Under the pieces are notes generated by a model. That model had not been told where the DNA came from, ran no database searches, and saw only the letters and a list, made by a program, of their open reading frames with translations. Both the position numbers and the translations under genes were made by a program. 61,553 nucleotides of DNA from Salegentibacter agarivorans (lineage in GTDB: Bacteria; Bacteroidota; Bacteroidia; Flavobacteriales; Flavobacteriaceae). The DNA is taken from positions 1 through 61,553 of the forward strand of contig NZ_FOOH01000024.1 in the NCBI RefSeq assembly GCF_900113135.1, written 5' to 3'. Below, piece after piece: positions 49,778 to 58,412 of this stretch (its first letter is position 1; each line of letters starts with the position of its first letter).

Positions 49778-50488
49778 TTAAGGTTTAAAATTGTAGGTAA
49801 TAGTGCCGGGTTGTTCGTTTCTTCCCACCAATTGGGAGAATACGGCATTGGCGGCATATTCTAATGCGTTTTCTATCAGGCATTCGTTATCTGAAGTTGA
49901 ACTTGCTTTATTAATTCCGGTATCAATTACACGACCTTCAGCGTTTACAGTGATATTCACTACAATTTTTCCGGCCCTGTCGCAGGTATAAATGGGATTA
50001 GGAATAGAGATTGCATTTCTTCCGCGCAGCGAAAATGAGATGGAACTATTTCTTAAACTTCCCGATTGGGTAGAAATATCTTTGGAAGAAGCATCGCCAT
50101 CAGATCGTTTTTTTGTTTCAGATTTACTTCCGGTAGCGAAAGTACCCTTAGTAGAACTTTCCGTTTCGTTTTCTGAACTTTTTTCCTGTTGCGCACTATT
50201 CTGTTCTAAGATTTCATCTAATTCTCTGTTGAAATTTTCTTCCCGCGCTTCCTGGTTTTCATTAAAAGCTCTATGTGTTTCGGGAGAATTATTAGAATTT
50301 TGCGGTTCTGCTTCTTCTTCCGGAATTTCTTCTTCCTCCTCAGTTTGTGTATATTCTTCTAGATCTACCAACATTTCTTGTTGGTACTTTTGTTTTTGGG
50401 AAAGGTTAAAATTATAAAGGCCAAGAATTAAAACCGAACAAAAAAGTACGGTTATTATAAGGGCTTTATGTTTATCGAAAAAATCCAT
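49778..50488 (-). CDS. TonB-like energy-transducer protein
   Basis: 236 residues. One membrane helix near 10-29, then a long acidic and Ser/Asn-rich periplasmic region (about 40-140), then a C-terminal domain of TonB/TolA type ('GKIVVNITVNAEGRVIDTGI', 'NALEYAANAVFSQLVG'). The two halves of this domain hold a Cys pair ('TCDRAGK' and 'NECLIE'). The central region lacks the Pro-Lys repeats of classical TonB. It may serve a particular outer-membrane receptor or the envelope; its receptor is unknown. Confidence 0.7.
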   Translation of the reverse strand: MDFFDKHKALIITVLFCSVLILGLYNFNLSQKQKYQQEMLVDLEEYTQTEEEEEIPEEEAEPQNSNNSPETHRAFNENQEAREENFNRELDEILEQNSAQQEKSSENETESSTKGTFATGSKSETKKRSDGDASSKDISTQSGSLRNSSISFSLRGRNAISIPNPIYTCDRAGKIVVNITVNAEGRVIDTGINKASSTSDNECLIENALEYAANAVFSQLVGRNEQPGTITYNFKP

Positions 50489-50518
50489 GCTATAAAATAA
50501 AACGTGTAATGTTCTATT

Positions 50519-51232
50519 TTATGCTGAAGGTAATAATTTTTCAAAAGATTGAAGGTCTAAAGCTTCTTCTATAGTGAATTCTCCTACACGCGTTCGTTTA
50601 AGAGAAGAGAGGTAGGCACCAGAACCAAGCGCAATTCCAAAATCGTTAGCCATACTTCTTATATAGGTGCCTTTACTGCAAACTATTCTAAAATCTACTT
50701 CGGGAAACCGTGGGGCATCTACTTCAAATTTGTGGATGGTAACCGGCCTGCTCTCTAATTTCACGTCTTCTCCTTTCCTGGCGTATTCATAAAGGCGTTT
50801 CCCATCTTTTTTTAAAGCAGAAAATACCGGCGGGGTTTGTTCAATTTCTCCTGTAAGCTGAAGCGCGGCGCCATCTAAATCTTCATCAGCAATATGTGCA
50901 GTGTCGTAGGTTTTATCTACTTCAGTTTCCATATCGTAAGAAGGGGTTGTGGCACCCAGGGTAAAAGTTCCAGTATATTCTTTTTCGGTTCCTTGCAGCT
51001 CGGGAATCTTTTTGGTGAATTTCCCAGTGCATATTACCAAAACTCCGGTAGCCAAGGGGTCTAAAGTACCGGCGTGGCCTACTTTTATCTTTTTTATTCC
51101 GCAGCTTTTTCTAATTAACCAACGCACCTTGTTAACCAACTGAAATGATGTCCACTCCAATGGCTTATCAAAAACCAGGATCTGGCCGGTTTTAAAATCT
51201 TCCGGAGTGAATTTTTCAATTTCTGTGGTCAT
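50519..51232 (-). CDS. truB: tRNA pseudouridine-55 synthase
   Basis: 237 residues. The catalytic Asp lies in 'GHAGTLDPLATGVLVICTGK', with 'TGEIEQTPPVFSALKKDG' and 'RIVCSKGTYIRSMANDFG' as further family motifs. It makes pseudouridine in the T loop of tRNA. The order DUF3098-uppP-truB is common in flavobacteria and suggests an operon. Confidence 0.96.
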   Translation of the reverse strand: MTTEIEKFTPEDFKTGQILVFDKPLEWTSFQLVNKVRWLIRKSCGIKKIKVGHAGTLDPLATGVLVICTGKFTKKIPELQGTEKEYTGTFTLGATTPSYDMETEVDKTYDTAHIADEDLDGAALQLTGEIEQTPPVFSALKKDGKRLYEYARKGEDVKLESRPVTIHKFEVDAPRFPEVDFRIVCSKGTYIRSMANDFGIALGSGAYLSSLKRTRVGEFTIEEALDLQSFEKLLPSA

Positions 51233-51282
51233 AAAGGTTTATTTGGTTTCTCCTTAGAAAAGTAATTCCAAGAAAAATTTAT

Positions 51283-52077
51283 TTAATTATAATAAGCAAC
51301 CGCTATAGAAACAATTCCTGCGATAAAACAGTATATGGCAAAATAAGAGAGCTTACTCTTCTTTACAATACTAATCATCCAGGTACAAGCTGCGAGCCCG
51401 GCAAGAAAAGAGGCAATAAAACCAATGGCTAAAATAGAGAAAGATGTTGTGCTTTCCATTAAGTTGCCATCTAAAAGATCTTTGGCTATTTTTCCTAAAA
51501 TTAAAGGAACAACCATTAAAAATGAAAATCTTGCCGCTTTGGTTTTATCGTTTCCCAATAATACCGAAGTAGAGATTGTAGCGCCACTACGGGAAATTCC
51601 GGGTAAAATTGCGATTGCCTGGGCTACTCCAATAACAAAAGCATTGCTGTAACTTACAGGTTTATCGGTATTTTTGGCTTTATCGGCCAACCACAATAGT
51701 AAGGCAGTAACAATAAGCATAAAGCCTACAAAAATAATATTGCCGCCAAACAGACTTTCTAATTGCTCTTCGAAGAAAACCCCAATAATCGCAGCAGGAA
51801 TCATGGAAAGAATAATCTTGAATGAAAATTTAAATTCATCGTTCCATTTAAATTGAAACAGGCCTTTAAAAATTTCTGCTACATCTTTTCTAAAAACCAC
51901 AATGGTACTCAATGCCGTTGCAGCGTGGAGAATAACTGTAAAAAGTAGGGATTCACTGGGTATGCTATTATCGCCCAGCAGGGCTTTGCCAAGTTCCAGG
52001 TGGCCACTGGAAGAAACAGGTAAAAATTCGGTTAACCCCTGGATTATCCCCAGAATGGCAGCATCTAATTCGTTCAA
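51283..52077 (-). CDS. uppP: Undecaprenyl-diphosphatase (BacA)
   Basis: 264 residues with eight membrane helices. 'GIIQGLTEFLPVSSSGHLEL' (10-29) and 'PGISRSGATISTSVLLG' are the two catalytic repeats of the BacA family, which recycles undecaprenyl diphosphate for cell-wall synthesis. The start is TTG, since the motif begins almost at once after it. A 6-nt gap separates it from DUF3098. Confidence 0.95.
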   Translation of the reverse strand: MNELDAAILGIIQGLTEFLPVSSSGHLELGKALLGDNSIPSESLLFTVILHAATALSTIVVFRKDVAEIFKGLFQFKWNDEFKFSFKIILSMIPAAIIGVFFEEQLESLFGGNIIFVGFMLIVTALLLWLADKAKNTDKPVSYSNAFVIGVAQAIAILPGISRSGATISTSVLLGNDKTKAARFSFLMVVPLILGKIAKDLLDGNLMESTTSFSILAIGFIASFLAGLAACTWMISIVKKSKLSYFAIYCFIAGIVSIAVAYYN

Positions 52078-52083
52078 TGTAGG

Positions 52084-52335
52084 TTACTTTTTGGGATTTA
52101 ATAAAATGGCATAAACTTCTATTGCGAAACCAAGAAGTACTAAAGTTGGAGCAAGACGAATACGCTGAAAATTATAAATATCTGGATTAAAAGAATTGGG
52201 ATCCTCACTGCCACCACCGGCCATTAGAATAAAACCTAAAGCTATTACCGCCAGCCCTATAAACATAAACTGGTAATTCTTCTTTTCAAAAATGAAGTAT
52301 TTTTTATGATCTGTGGGTTGCTGTTTTTTACTCAT
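52084..52335 (-). CDS. DUF3098 membrane protein
   Basis: 83 residues with two membrane helices (about 25-42, 60-78) and 'SEDPNSFNPDIYNFQRIRLA' between them, the DUF3098 signature. The family often lies between ftsX and uppP in Bacteroidota; ftsX is not next to it here. Function unknown. Confidence 0.85.
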   Translation of the reverse strand: MSKKQQPTDHKKYFIFEKKNYQFMFIGLAVIALGFILMAGGGSEDPNSFNPDIYNFQRIRLAPTLVLLGFAIEVYAILLNPKK

Positions 52336-52445
52336 AGTAAGCGATAAGGTATAAAGCGTGTATTTTTAATTCCAGGGTTAAAGCTTCAAAATTAACTAAT
52401 TTATGTTGAAACAGTAGTATTGAAATAATTAAAAATAAAATAATA

Positions 52446-52476
52446 AAAAAGCCATACGGTAGGGCGTATGGCTTTA
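52446..52476. terminator. Terminator near the 111-residue gene
   Basis: AAAAAGCCATACG/CGTATGGCTTT perfect stem. It lies 20-50 nt after the stop of the 111-residue minus-strand gene; the A-run on the plus strand gives a T-run on the minus strand. Confidence 0.85.
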
Positions 52477-52496
52477 GTCTTAAAGGGCTTAAAATT

Positions 52497-52832
52497 TTAA
52501 GCAGCGTGGTAAATGTTGTAGTGGTTCAGGATTTCCTGATAGAAATCCATGCTTTTTTCGTCTTTTTTTAGACAGGATTTTAGAAAACGTTCTAAGTCCT
52601 GGCATTCAAAAGTAATTCCTGTGTACTTACGTTTTCCAACCGGTATTTTTAAATCTACCGTTTGTTCCTTGTAATTAATTTTTACATTTTTTGCATCAAA
52701 ATATTTTTTGATAATAGCACGATGCATAAGATTATAATTTGAATTCTCTTCAGAATCAAAATTATAAATACTGTAAGAAATCAGGTTTTTTACCTCATCT
52801 AATGTGGTATTTGGGTTAGTATTATTATTCAT
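52497..52832 (-). CDS. Hypothetical protein
   Basis: 111 residues, soluble, no signal peptide. A Lys/Glu-rich mixed fold with 'VKINYKEQTVDLKIPVGKRK' in the centre and a helical C-terminus rich in Tyr and Asp. I do not recognise a family. It has its own terminator and upstream gap, so it is likely a real single gene. Confidence 0.6.
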   Translation of the reverse strand: MNNNTNPNTTLDEVKNLISYSIYNFDSEENSNYNLMHRAIIKKYFDAKNVKINYKEQTVDLKIPVGKRKYTGITFECQDLERFLKSCLKKDEKSMDFYQEILNHYNIYHAA

Positions 52833-53047
52833 AGGTGTTGGTATTAGGTGTTAGCGTTCGCTAAATTACACCATGATTTCCTTTTCTCTGTTAAAAAAGT
52901 TCTAATAATCCTATGATTAGCAAATATTTAACGACTAAATAAACTTTTTGTATTTTTTTTAAACTTAGAAGCCATTTATGTGAGAGAAAAGTACTACAGT
53001 AAGTTTAAGGGGTTTCCCTTATAGCGATGAAACGAAGTTTTTTGTAT

Positions 53048-53677
53048 CTAATTAATCGCTATTTCTAGTGGCGGGTGAAGATATCGGTATTTATTATCTA
53101 AACAGGACGCATTTACATATTTTGTTCCTCCTACAGTAGTAATTCCATAAGAATCGTGCACGTGGCCAAAAATATGAAACTTAATTTTTCGATTTTCTAT
53201 GGTTTTAAATAGCGAAGCGCAACCAATAGACCTTCCATTATTTAAAACGTCTTTAATTTTATATGGTGGGGTGTGAGATATTAATACGTTAGTATCTGCA
53301 GGAATTTTTTCCCAGTGAGCATCTATTTCCTGGGATTGTGGTTGGTTAAAAGCCCAGGTGCCATCACCGGGGGTTACCGGGGAGCCCCAAAATTTAATAC
53401 TGTTAATTGTAATTTCACTTTCCTTTAAATAATGAACGTTTTCAGGGATAATTTCCTGAATTTCTTCTTTGCTGGATTTTTCGAAAAAGAAATCGTGATT
53501 GCCGGCAATAAAAATTTTGTGTTCATGTGGCTGTGAAGAAAACCATTTTAGAAAATCTACCACTTCCCTTTTAGTCCCTCCTTCGGTAATATCTCCCGCG
53601 TGAATTAAAATATCTCCCCCGGGAATAGGAATTTGTTCGTGCTTATTATGAGTGTCTGAAATGCAAATTAACTTCAT
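53048..53677 (-). CDS. Metallophosphoesterase
   Basis: 209 residues. Calcineurin-like metal motifs are in order: 'ISDTHNKHE' (DxH), 'GGDILIHAGDITEGG' (GDx), 'FIAGNHDFFFEKS' (GNHD), 'VLISHTPPYK' (H) and 'HIFGHVHDSYG' (GHxH). All metal ligands are present. The substrate cannot be given; relatives include cyclic nucleotide phosphodiesterases. The ATG at 53677 ('MKLICISDTH') is the start. Confidence 0.92.
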   Translation of the reverse strand: MKLICISDTHNKHEQIPIPGGDILIHAGDITEGGTKREVVDFLKWFSSQPHEHKIFIAGNHDFFFEKSSKEEIQEIIPENVHYLKESEITINSIKFWGSPVTPGDGTWAFNQPQSQEIDAHWEKIPADTNVLISHTPPYKIKDVLNNGRSIGCASLFKTIENRKIKFHIFGHVHDSYGITTVGGTKYVNASCLDNKYRYLHPPLEIAIN

Positions 53678-53695
53678 ACGTAAGGGCAAAATATA

Positions 53696-53729
53696 AAAAA
53701 ATCCGAAAGAATGAATCTTCCGGATTTTA
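53696..53729 (-). terminator. Terminator between the 71-residue gene and the metallophosphoesterase
   Basis: Minus strand AAAATCCGGAAG/CTTTCGGATTTT stem with a T-run, ending the transcript of the 71-residue gene. Confidence 0.8.
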
Positions 53730-53749
53730 CTCTTTTAAAACTTTGACTC

Positions 53750-53965
53750 TTAATTTTCTTCAGATTCTTCTTCCGAAGAAATATAGTCTTTATCTATAGG
53801 TAGTAATTTATTAGTTATTTTAGTTACAGAAAATGCCACAATTACTGCAGTAACTGCAAAAAATAGAAACTTAATAAGAAGGCTGTCGCTTAGCGCAAAA
53901 CTATACACCGCAAGAAAAATTTCTACGGCAATAAATACTATTTTTATACTAAGCTTAAAAATCAT
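53750..53965 (-). CDS. Small membrane protein of unknown function
   Basis: 71 residues. Two membrane helices (about 7-24 and 30-48) and a Glu/Ser tail 'SSEEESEEN'. The ATG at 53965 lies 22 nt after a promoter element and is preferred over an upstream start. No recognised family. Confidence 0.55.
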   Translation of the reverse strand: MIFKLSIKIVFIAVEIFLAVYSFALSDSLLIKFLFFAVTAVIVAFSVTKITNKLLPIDKDYISSEEESEEN

Positions 53966-53986
53966 AATTTCTATTAGGTTACGGGG

Positions 53987-53994
53987 CAAATATA
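53987..53994 (-). promoter_or_regulatory. Probable -7 element for the 71-residue gene
   Basis: Minus strand TATATTTG, an exact TAnnTTTG match. Confidence 0.55.
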
Positions 53995-54146
53995 CAATCA
54001 AAAACCATTGAAAATTTGATACTTATAGGCTTTTGCTAAAATTTAACGCAAAGAAAACTTTGGGGTTAAATTTTTAAGTTAAAAACTCTTAAACAGTGAG
54101 GCTAAGTGTTTTGAAATTGTAAATTTCGGTCATAAAAAATGCGAGT

Positions 54147-55664
54147 TTGAAGAAAAAATCTAAATTATTCCTGAGTTTTATTGTTATTCTTATTGTTTTG
54201 GCTATTGCTATAATTGGAGGCAATATTTTTATTGAAAATAAAATGGAAACCGCCCTGGAAGAAAATCTTAAAAAGGCCGAATTTAAATATGAAGATCTTA
54301 ATGCAAGCCTCCTTGGCAGAAGTGCATCAATAAGTAATCCCGTTTATAATAAGAACGGAATGCAAATTAATGCAGAAGAAATTAAGATAGACGGGATTGA
54401 TATTTTGGAATATATAAACAATAAAAATATTGAAATAAATACCTTAAAATTTACTAAACCTGAAGTGACAATATATACTGAAGCTGAAAAAGAAAAAGAC
54501 ACTTCAGAAAAAGGAAATTCGGCTGAAATAGACCTTTTAATCAAATCGGTTGAGGTGGTTGATGGCAATTTTAAAATGGCTAAAAACGATTCGGTTAAAA
54601 AGCAACTTTTTGCAAATATCCCTTCCCTAAATTTAAAACAAGTAAGTGTAAATCGGGAATCTTTAAAAAGTGCACTACCTTTTAATTACGAGGATCTCGA
54701 AATGATTTCAGATAGTTTATTTTTCAATCTCAACGATTTGCATGATATGTATGTTGAAAAGATGGAAATGAATGAAAACTCTCTTATTTTCAGCAATATT
54801 GAAATGAAACCTTTATATGATAAGCAGGAATTTCAGAAACATATTCCTTATGAAAAAGACAGGTTTAATTTGATCCTGGGAGAATTAACTTTAGAATCTT
54901 TTAACTGGAGTTTTAAGAACGATTCCCTTAGCCTGGAAAGTAGTACTACTACAATAACAAATGGCGATATTAAGATATACCGGGATAAGCAAGTGAAAGA
55001 CGATCCCCGGCAAAAGCCTATGTATAGTAAAATGATTAGAGAACTGCCTTTTAAGCTAAAACTAGATACGCTTAAGGTTAATAACCTGGCAATACAGTAC
55101 CAGGAGTTGGTGAATCCAAAGAGAGGGCCCGGGAAAGTAACCTTTAAAAATCTTAATGCCAGTATTTATAATATTAGTAATGTAAATATGGATGCTGAAG
55201 ATTTCCCCAGAACAGATATTGATGTGCAAACTCAGTTTCAGGGGGAGGCCAAATTAAATGTAAACTGGAATTTTGATATCTCAAATAGAGCTGATGTATT
55301 CTCAATTTCCGGGCAAATGGATAGGATTTCCAGCGAAGGGATTAACCAGTTTATGGAGCCGGCCTTAAACGTGAAAGCTGAAGGTGGAATTAGAGATATA
55401 CAATTTAATTTTACGGGGAACAATCAGAATTCTACCGGAGATATGAAACTGGTGTACAGAGATTTTAAAGTAGAAGTGCTGCAAAATGACGGGGAAGAAG
55501 AGAATAAGTTTCTTTCGGCATTAGCCAATCTAATTGTAAATAACGATGCCACTTCAGAAGAAAAAGAGCAGGAAGGCATAAAAACCCAACGAACCCAAAA
55601 TAAATCTTTCTGGAATTACCTCTGGAAAAATGTTAGAAACGGTGCTTTAAAATCCTTTCTTTAA
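54147..55664 (+). CDS. AsmA-like/DUF748-type envelope protein
   Basis: 505 residues. One membrane helix at about 7-28, then a long beta-rich extracytoplasmic region with repeated 'V(D/N)xLxIxY' strands, e.g. 'LKLDTLKVNNLAIQYQELVN' and 'GKVTFKNLNASIYNISN'. This layout matches AsmA/DUF748 proteins, some of which are thought to move lipids in the envelope. No exact subfamily is assigned. TTG start; the ATG 7 nt upstream is out of frame. Convergent with the stress-protein gene (4-bp overlap). Confidence 0.65.
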   Translation: MKKKSKLFLSFIVILIVLAIAIIGGNIFIENKMETALEENLKKAEFKYEDLNASLLGRSASISNPVYNKNGMQINAEEIKIDGIDILEYINNKNIEINTLKFTKPEVTIYTEAEKEKDTSEKGNSAEIDLLIKSVEVVDGNFKMAKNDSVKKQLFANIPSLNLKQVSVNRESLKSALPFNYEDLEMISDSLFFNLNDLHDMYVEKMEMNENSLIFSNIEMKPLYDKQEFQKHIPYEKDRFNLILGELTLESFNWSFKNDSLSLESSTTTITNGDIKIYRDKQVKDDPRQKPMYSKMIRELPFKLKLDTLKVNNLAIQYQELVNPKRGPGKVTFKNLNASIYNISNVNMDAEDFPRTDIDVQTQFQGEAKLNVNWNFDISNRADVFSISGQMDRISSEGINQFMEPALNVKAEGGIRDIQFNFTGNNQNSTGDMKLVYRDFKVEVLQNDGEEENKFLSALANLIVNNDATSEEKEQEGIKTQRTQNKSFWNYLWKNVRNGALKSFL

Positions 55665-56491
55665 ATTTTAAAGGTAACAACCGGCATGTTGGCGTGATTT
55701 ACTAAATCTTCACTAATGCTACCGTTAAAAAAATGAGCCAGACCTTTGCGTCCATGGGTGCTAATGCCAATTAAAGCTTTTTTCTGTTTCATAGCGAAAT
55801 TTAAAATTCCCTTTTCTACACTCACATCATTGTAAATATGCATTTTGTAATCGTGTATATTAAAACCTGAGACAAAATTTTCTATACGCTCCCGTACTTC
55901 GGTGCTGGTAATAAAGTTATTAGGGGTGTTTATAAAAAGTAAATGGAATTTTGCTTCTATTAATTGCGCAAAGTTGTAAGCTTTCTCTAGCGTATGTTTG
56001 TTGCTGCCATCGGCATCTGTGGCAAAAATAAAATTTTCAACTTCAAAATTCCCGTGTTCATTTTTAATTACAAGTACCGGTATATTGGAAGAACGCACCA
56101 CTTTTTCGGTATTACTACCAATAAACATTTCTTTAAAACCGCTTGCGCCGTGAGAACCCATAATAATTATATCACAATCATAATCCTCGCTAACTTCCAT
56201 AATTCCGTCAAAAGCCTGGTGAAACATTACGGTTTCGTGAACTTTAATATCTTTTAAAAAAGGTCTTTGCATAAGTTTTGCAAACCGCTGGTGAGCCAGT
56301 TTCATAAAGAAAATAGATTCCGGTAAATTTTGGCTATTGCCGCCGGCCACAGGATCTATAAGCTGCATGGGGAGCTCTAACATATGTAGAAGATAGATCT
56401 CACTATTATGTTTTTTGGCTAATTGCGCCGCAATTTTTAGTGCGTGTTCGGCGGTATCAGAAAAGTCGGTAGGAACGAGTATCTTTTTCAT
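55661..56491 (-). CDS. Universal stress protein, two Usp domains
   Basis: 276 residues, two tandem UspA-type domains. The first begins 'KKILVPTDFSDTAEHALKIA' and has the nucleotide-binding-like 'IIMGSHGASGFKEMFIGSNT' followed by 'VVRSSNIPVLVI'. The second ends 'ISTHGRKGLAHFFNGSISE' and 'NMPVVTFKI'. Role in stress response, partner unknown. It is divergent from rimP. Confidence 0.9.
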   Translation of the reverse strand: MKKILVPTDFSDTAEHALKIAAQLAKKHNSEIYLLHMLELPMQLIDPVAGGNSQNLPESIFFMKLAHQRFAKLMQRPFLKDIKVHETVMFHQAFDGIMEVSEDYDCDIIIMGSHGASGFKEMFIGSNTEKVVRSSNIPVLVIKNEHGNFEVENFIFATDADGSNKHTLEKAYNFAQLIEAKFHLLFINTPNNFITSTEVRERIENFVSGFNIHDYKMHIYNDVSVEKGILNFAMKQKKALIGISTHGRKGLAHFFNGSISEDLVNHANMPVVTFKI

Positions 56492-56583
56492 TAATTCCTC
56501 TAAAAGATTAATAATGATTGCTTTATTAAAGTTAAGAATAAAATTTCATTTAAAGTCTGGTTTTCTTTCTCTGAAATTATTAT

Positions 56584-56591
56584 TATATTTG
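56584..56591 (+). promoter_or_regulatory. Probable -7 element for rimP-nusA-infB
   Basis: TATATTTG, exact TAnnTTTG match, 59 nt before the rimP ATG. Confidence 0.65.
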
Positions 56592-56617
56592 CAGCGTTGA
56601 AACTAAAAAAGTACAGC

Positions 56618-56644
56618 GAGGGGACATAAAGTCCCCTCTTTTTA
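56618..56644 (+). promoter_or_regulatory. rimP leader hairpin, terminator-like
   Basis: GAGGGGAC ATAAA GTCCCCTC is a perfect 8-bp stem followed by TTTTT, located between promoter and start codon of the operon. By shape it is an intrinsic terminator, so it is probably an attenuator. Confidence 0.7.
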
Positions 56645-56650
56645 TAAGCT

Positions 56651-57112
56651 ATGTTGCAGGATAAAGTAGAAAATTTGTTGAAGGAAGCTTTCCAGGAAAA
56701 TAATTCACTATTTTTAATAGACCTAAACATTACCAACGACAACAAGATATCTGTTGTGATAGATGGTGATAATGGGGTTTCTGTTAACGATTGTATTGCG
56801 GTAAGTCGCAAGATTGAACACAATCTAGACAGGGAAGAAGAAGATTTTTCTTTGGAAGTTAGTTCGGCTGGAGTTTCTGAGCCTTTACACCTGGAACGGC
56901 AATACAGGAAAAACCTGGGTAGAAAACTACAGGTGACTACCAATAACGAAAAAATTGAAGCAACTTTAACCCATGTAGATCAGGACGGGATTAAGCTTAA
57001 CTGGAAAGCCAGGGAGCCAAAACCGGTAGGAAAAGGAAAGCATACCGTAGAAAAAGAAGCGGTATTGCCATATTCTGAGATTACAGACGCTAAAGTTATG
57101 ATAACATTTTAA
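56651..57112 (+). CDS. rimP: Ribosome maturation factor RimP
   Basis: 153 residues. '[18 protein letters not shown]' followed by 'YSLEVSSAG'-like '[14 protein letters not shown]' is the RimP core. It is needed for 30S subunit assembly. First gene of the conserved rimP-nusA-infB operon, 6 nt after a terminator-like hairpin. Confidence 0.94.
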   Translation: MLQDKVENLLKEAFQENNSLFLIDLNITNDNKISVVIDGDNGVSVNDCIAVSRKIEHNLDREEEDFSLEVSSAGVSEPLHLERQYRKNLGRKLQVTTNNEKIEATLTHVDQDGIKLNWKAREPKPVGKGKHTVEKEAVLPYSEITDAKVMITF

Positions 57113-57124
57113 CCTCAAATTGAT

Positions 57125-58357
57125 ATGGAAAATATCGCCTTGATTGAGTCATTTTCAGAGTTTAAAGATGACAAATTGATAGATCGTGTAACGCTTATGG
57201 CCATCCTTGAAGATGTGTTTAGAAGTGCGTTAAAGAAGAAATATGGTGAAGACGATAATTTTGATATTATTGTAAACCCAGATAAAGGGGATTTAGAGAT
57301 TTGGAGAAACCGGGTTGTAGTGGCCGATGGTGAGGTAGAAGATCCTAACCAGGAAATTTCCCTTACTGAAGCCAGGAAAATTGAGCCCGATTTTGAAGTG
57401 GGTGAAGATGTATCAGAAGAAGTAAAACTTGTAGATTTGGGGCGCCGTGCAATTTTAGCTTTAAGACAAAATCTTATTTCAAAAATTCACGAACACGATA
57501 ACACCAATATTTTCAAGCACTTTAAAGAGCTTGAAGGCGAAATTTACACCGCAGAAGTTCATCATATTAGGCATAGAGCCATTATTTTGTTAGACGACGA
57601 AGGAAATGAGATCGTATTACCAAAAGATCGCCAGATTCCTTCAGATTTTTTCAGAAAAGGAGATAACGTAAAAGGAATTATAGAAAGTGTAGAGCTTAAA
57701 GGCAATAAGCCCACAATTATACTTTCACGTACGGCTCCGGTATTCCTTGAAAAACTATTTGAACAGGAGATTCCTGAAGTTTTTGATGGATTAATTACCA
57801 TTCAAAATGTGGTTCGTGTTCCTGGTGAAAAGGCTAAAGTAGCGGTAGATACTTATGATGATAGAATTGATCCTGTTGGTGCCTGTGTAGGTATGAAAGG
57901 TTCCAGAATTCATAGTATTGTACGCGAATTGGGGAATGAGAATATAGATGTGATCAATTTCACCAATAACGACCAGTTATATATTACCAGGGCCCTGAGT
58001 CCTGCAAAAATTACATCTATTAAATTAGATGAAGAAAATAAAACGGCCGAGGTTATGCTGAAGCCGGAAGAAGTTTCTAAAGCCATTGGCCGTGGAGGTC
58101 ATAATATTAGGCTTGCCGGGCAGTTAACCGGTTACGAAATAGACGTTTTCAGAGAAGGAGTTGAAGAAGATGTAGAATTGAAGGAATTCTCTGATGAAAT
58201 TGAAGATTGGGTAATTAAGGAATTTTCAAGAGTTGGGCTGGACACTGCAAAAAGTGTTTTGGAACAGGAATTGGAAGACCTTATTAGACTTACCGATTTA
58301 GAAGAAGAAACCATTCGCGAAGTAGTGAAGGTTTTAAGAGAAGAATTTGAAGAGTAG
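57125..58357 (+). CDS. nusA: Transcription termination/antitermination factor NusA
   Basis: 410 residues. The N-terminal RNA-polymerase binding domain (1-125), S1 domain (about 130-200), and two KH domains ('DPVGACVGMKGSRIHSIVRE' and 'KAIGRGGHNIRLAGQLTGYE') are intact. It lacks the acidic repeats at the C-terminus of E. coli NusA, which is usual outside Gammaproteobacteria. 12 nt after rimP. Confidence 0.96.
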   Translation: MENIALIESFSEFKDDKLIDRVTLMAILEDVFRSALKKKYGEDDNFDIIVNPDKGDLEIWRNRVVVADGEVEDPNQEISLTEARKIEPDFEVGEDVSEEVKLVDLGRRAILALRQNLISKIHEHDNTNIFKHFKELEGEIYTAEVHHIRHRAIILLDDEGNEIVLPKDRQIPSDFFRKGDNVKGIIESVELKGNKPTIILSRTAPVFLEKLFEQEIPEVFDGLITIQNVVRVPGEKAKVAVDTYDDRIDPVGACVGMKGSRIHSIVRELGNENIDVINFTNNDQLYITRALSPAKITSIKLDEENKTAEVMLKPEEVSKAIGRGGHNIRLAGQLTGYEIDVFREGVEEDVELKEFSDEIEDWVIKEFSRVGLDTAKSVLEQELEDLIRLTDLEEETIREVVKVLREEFEE

Positions 58358-58412
58358 TAAAAAACTCATTGAATATATAATAATTAAAAGAGGTTAATTT
58401 AGAGGGCAATTT

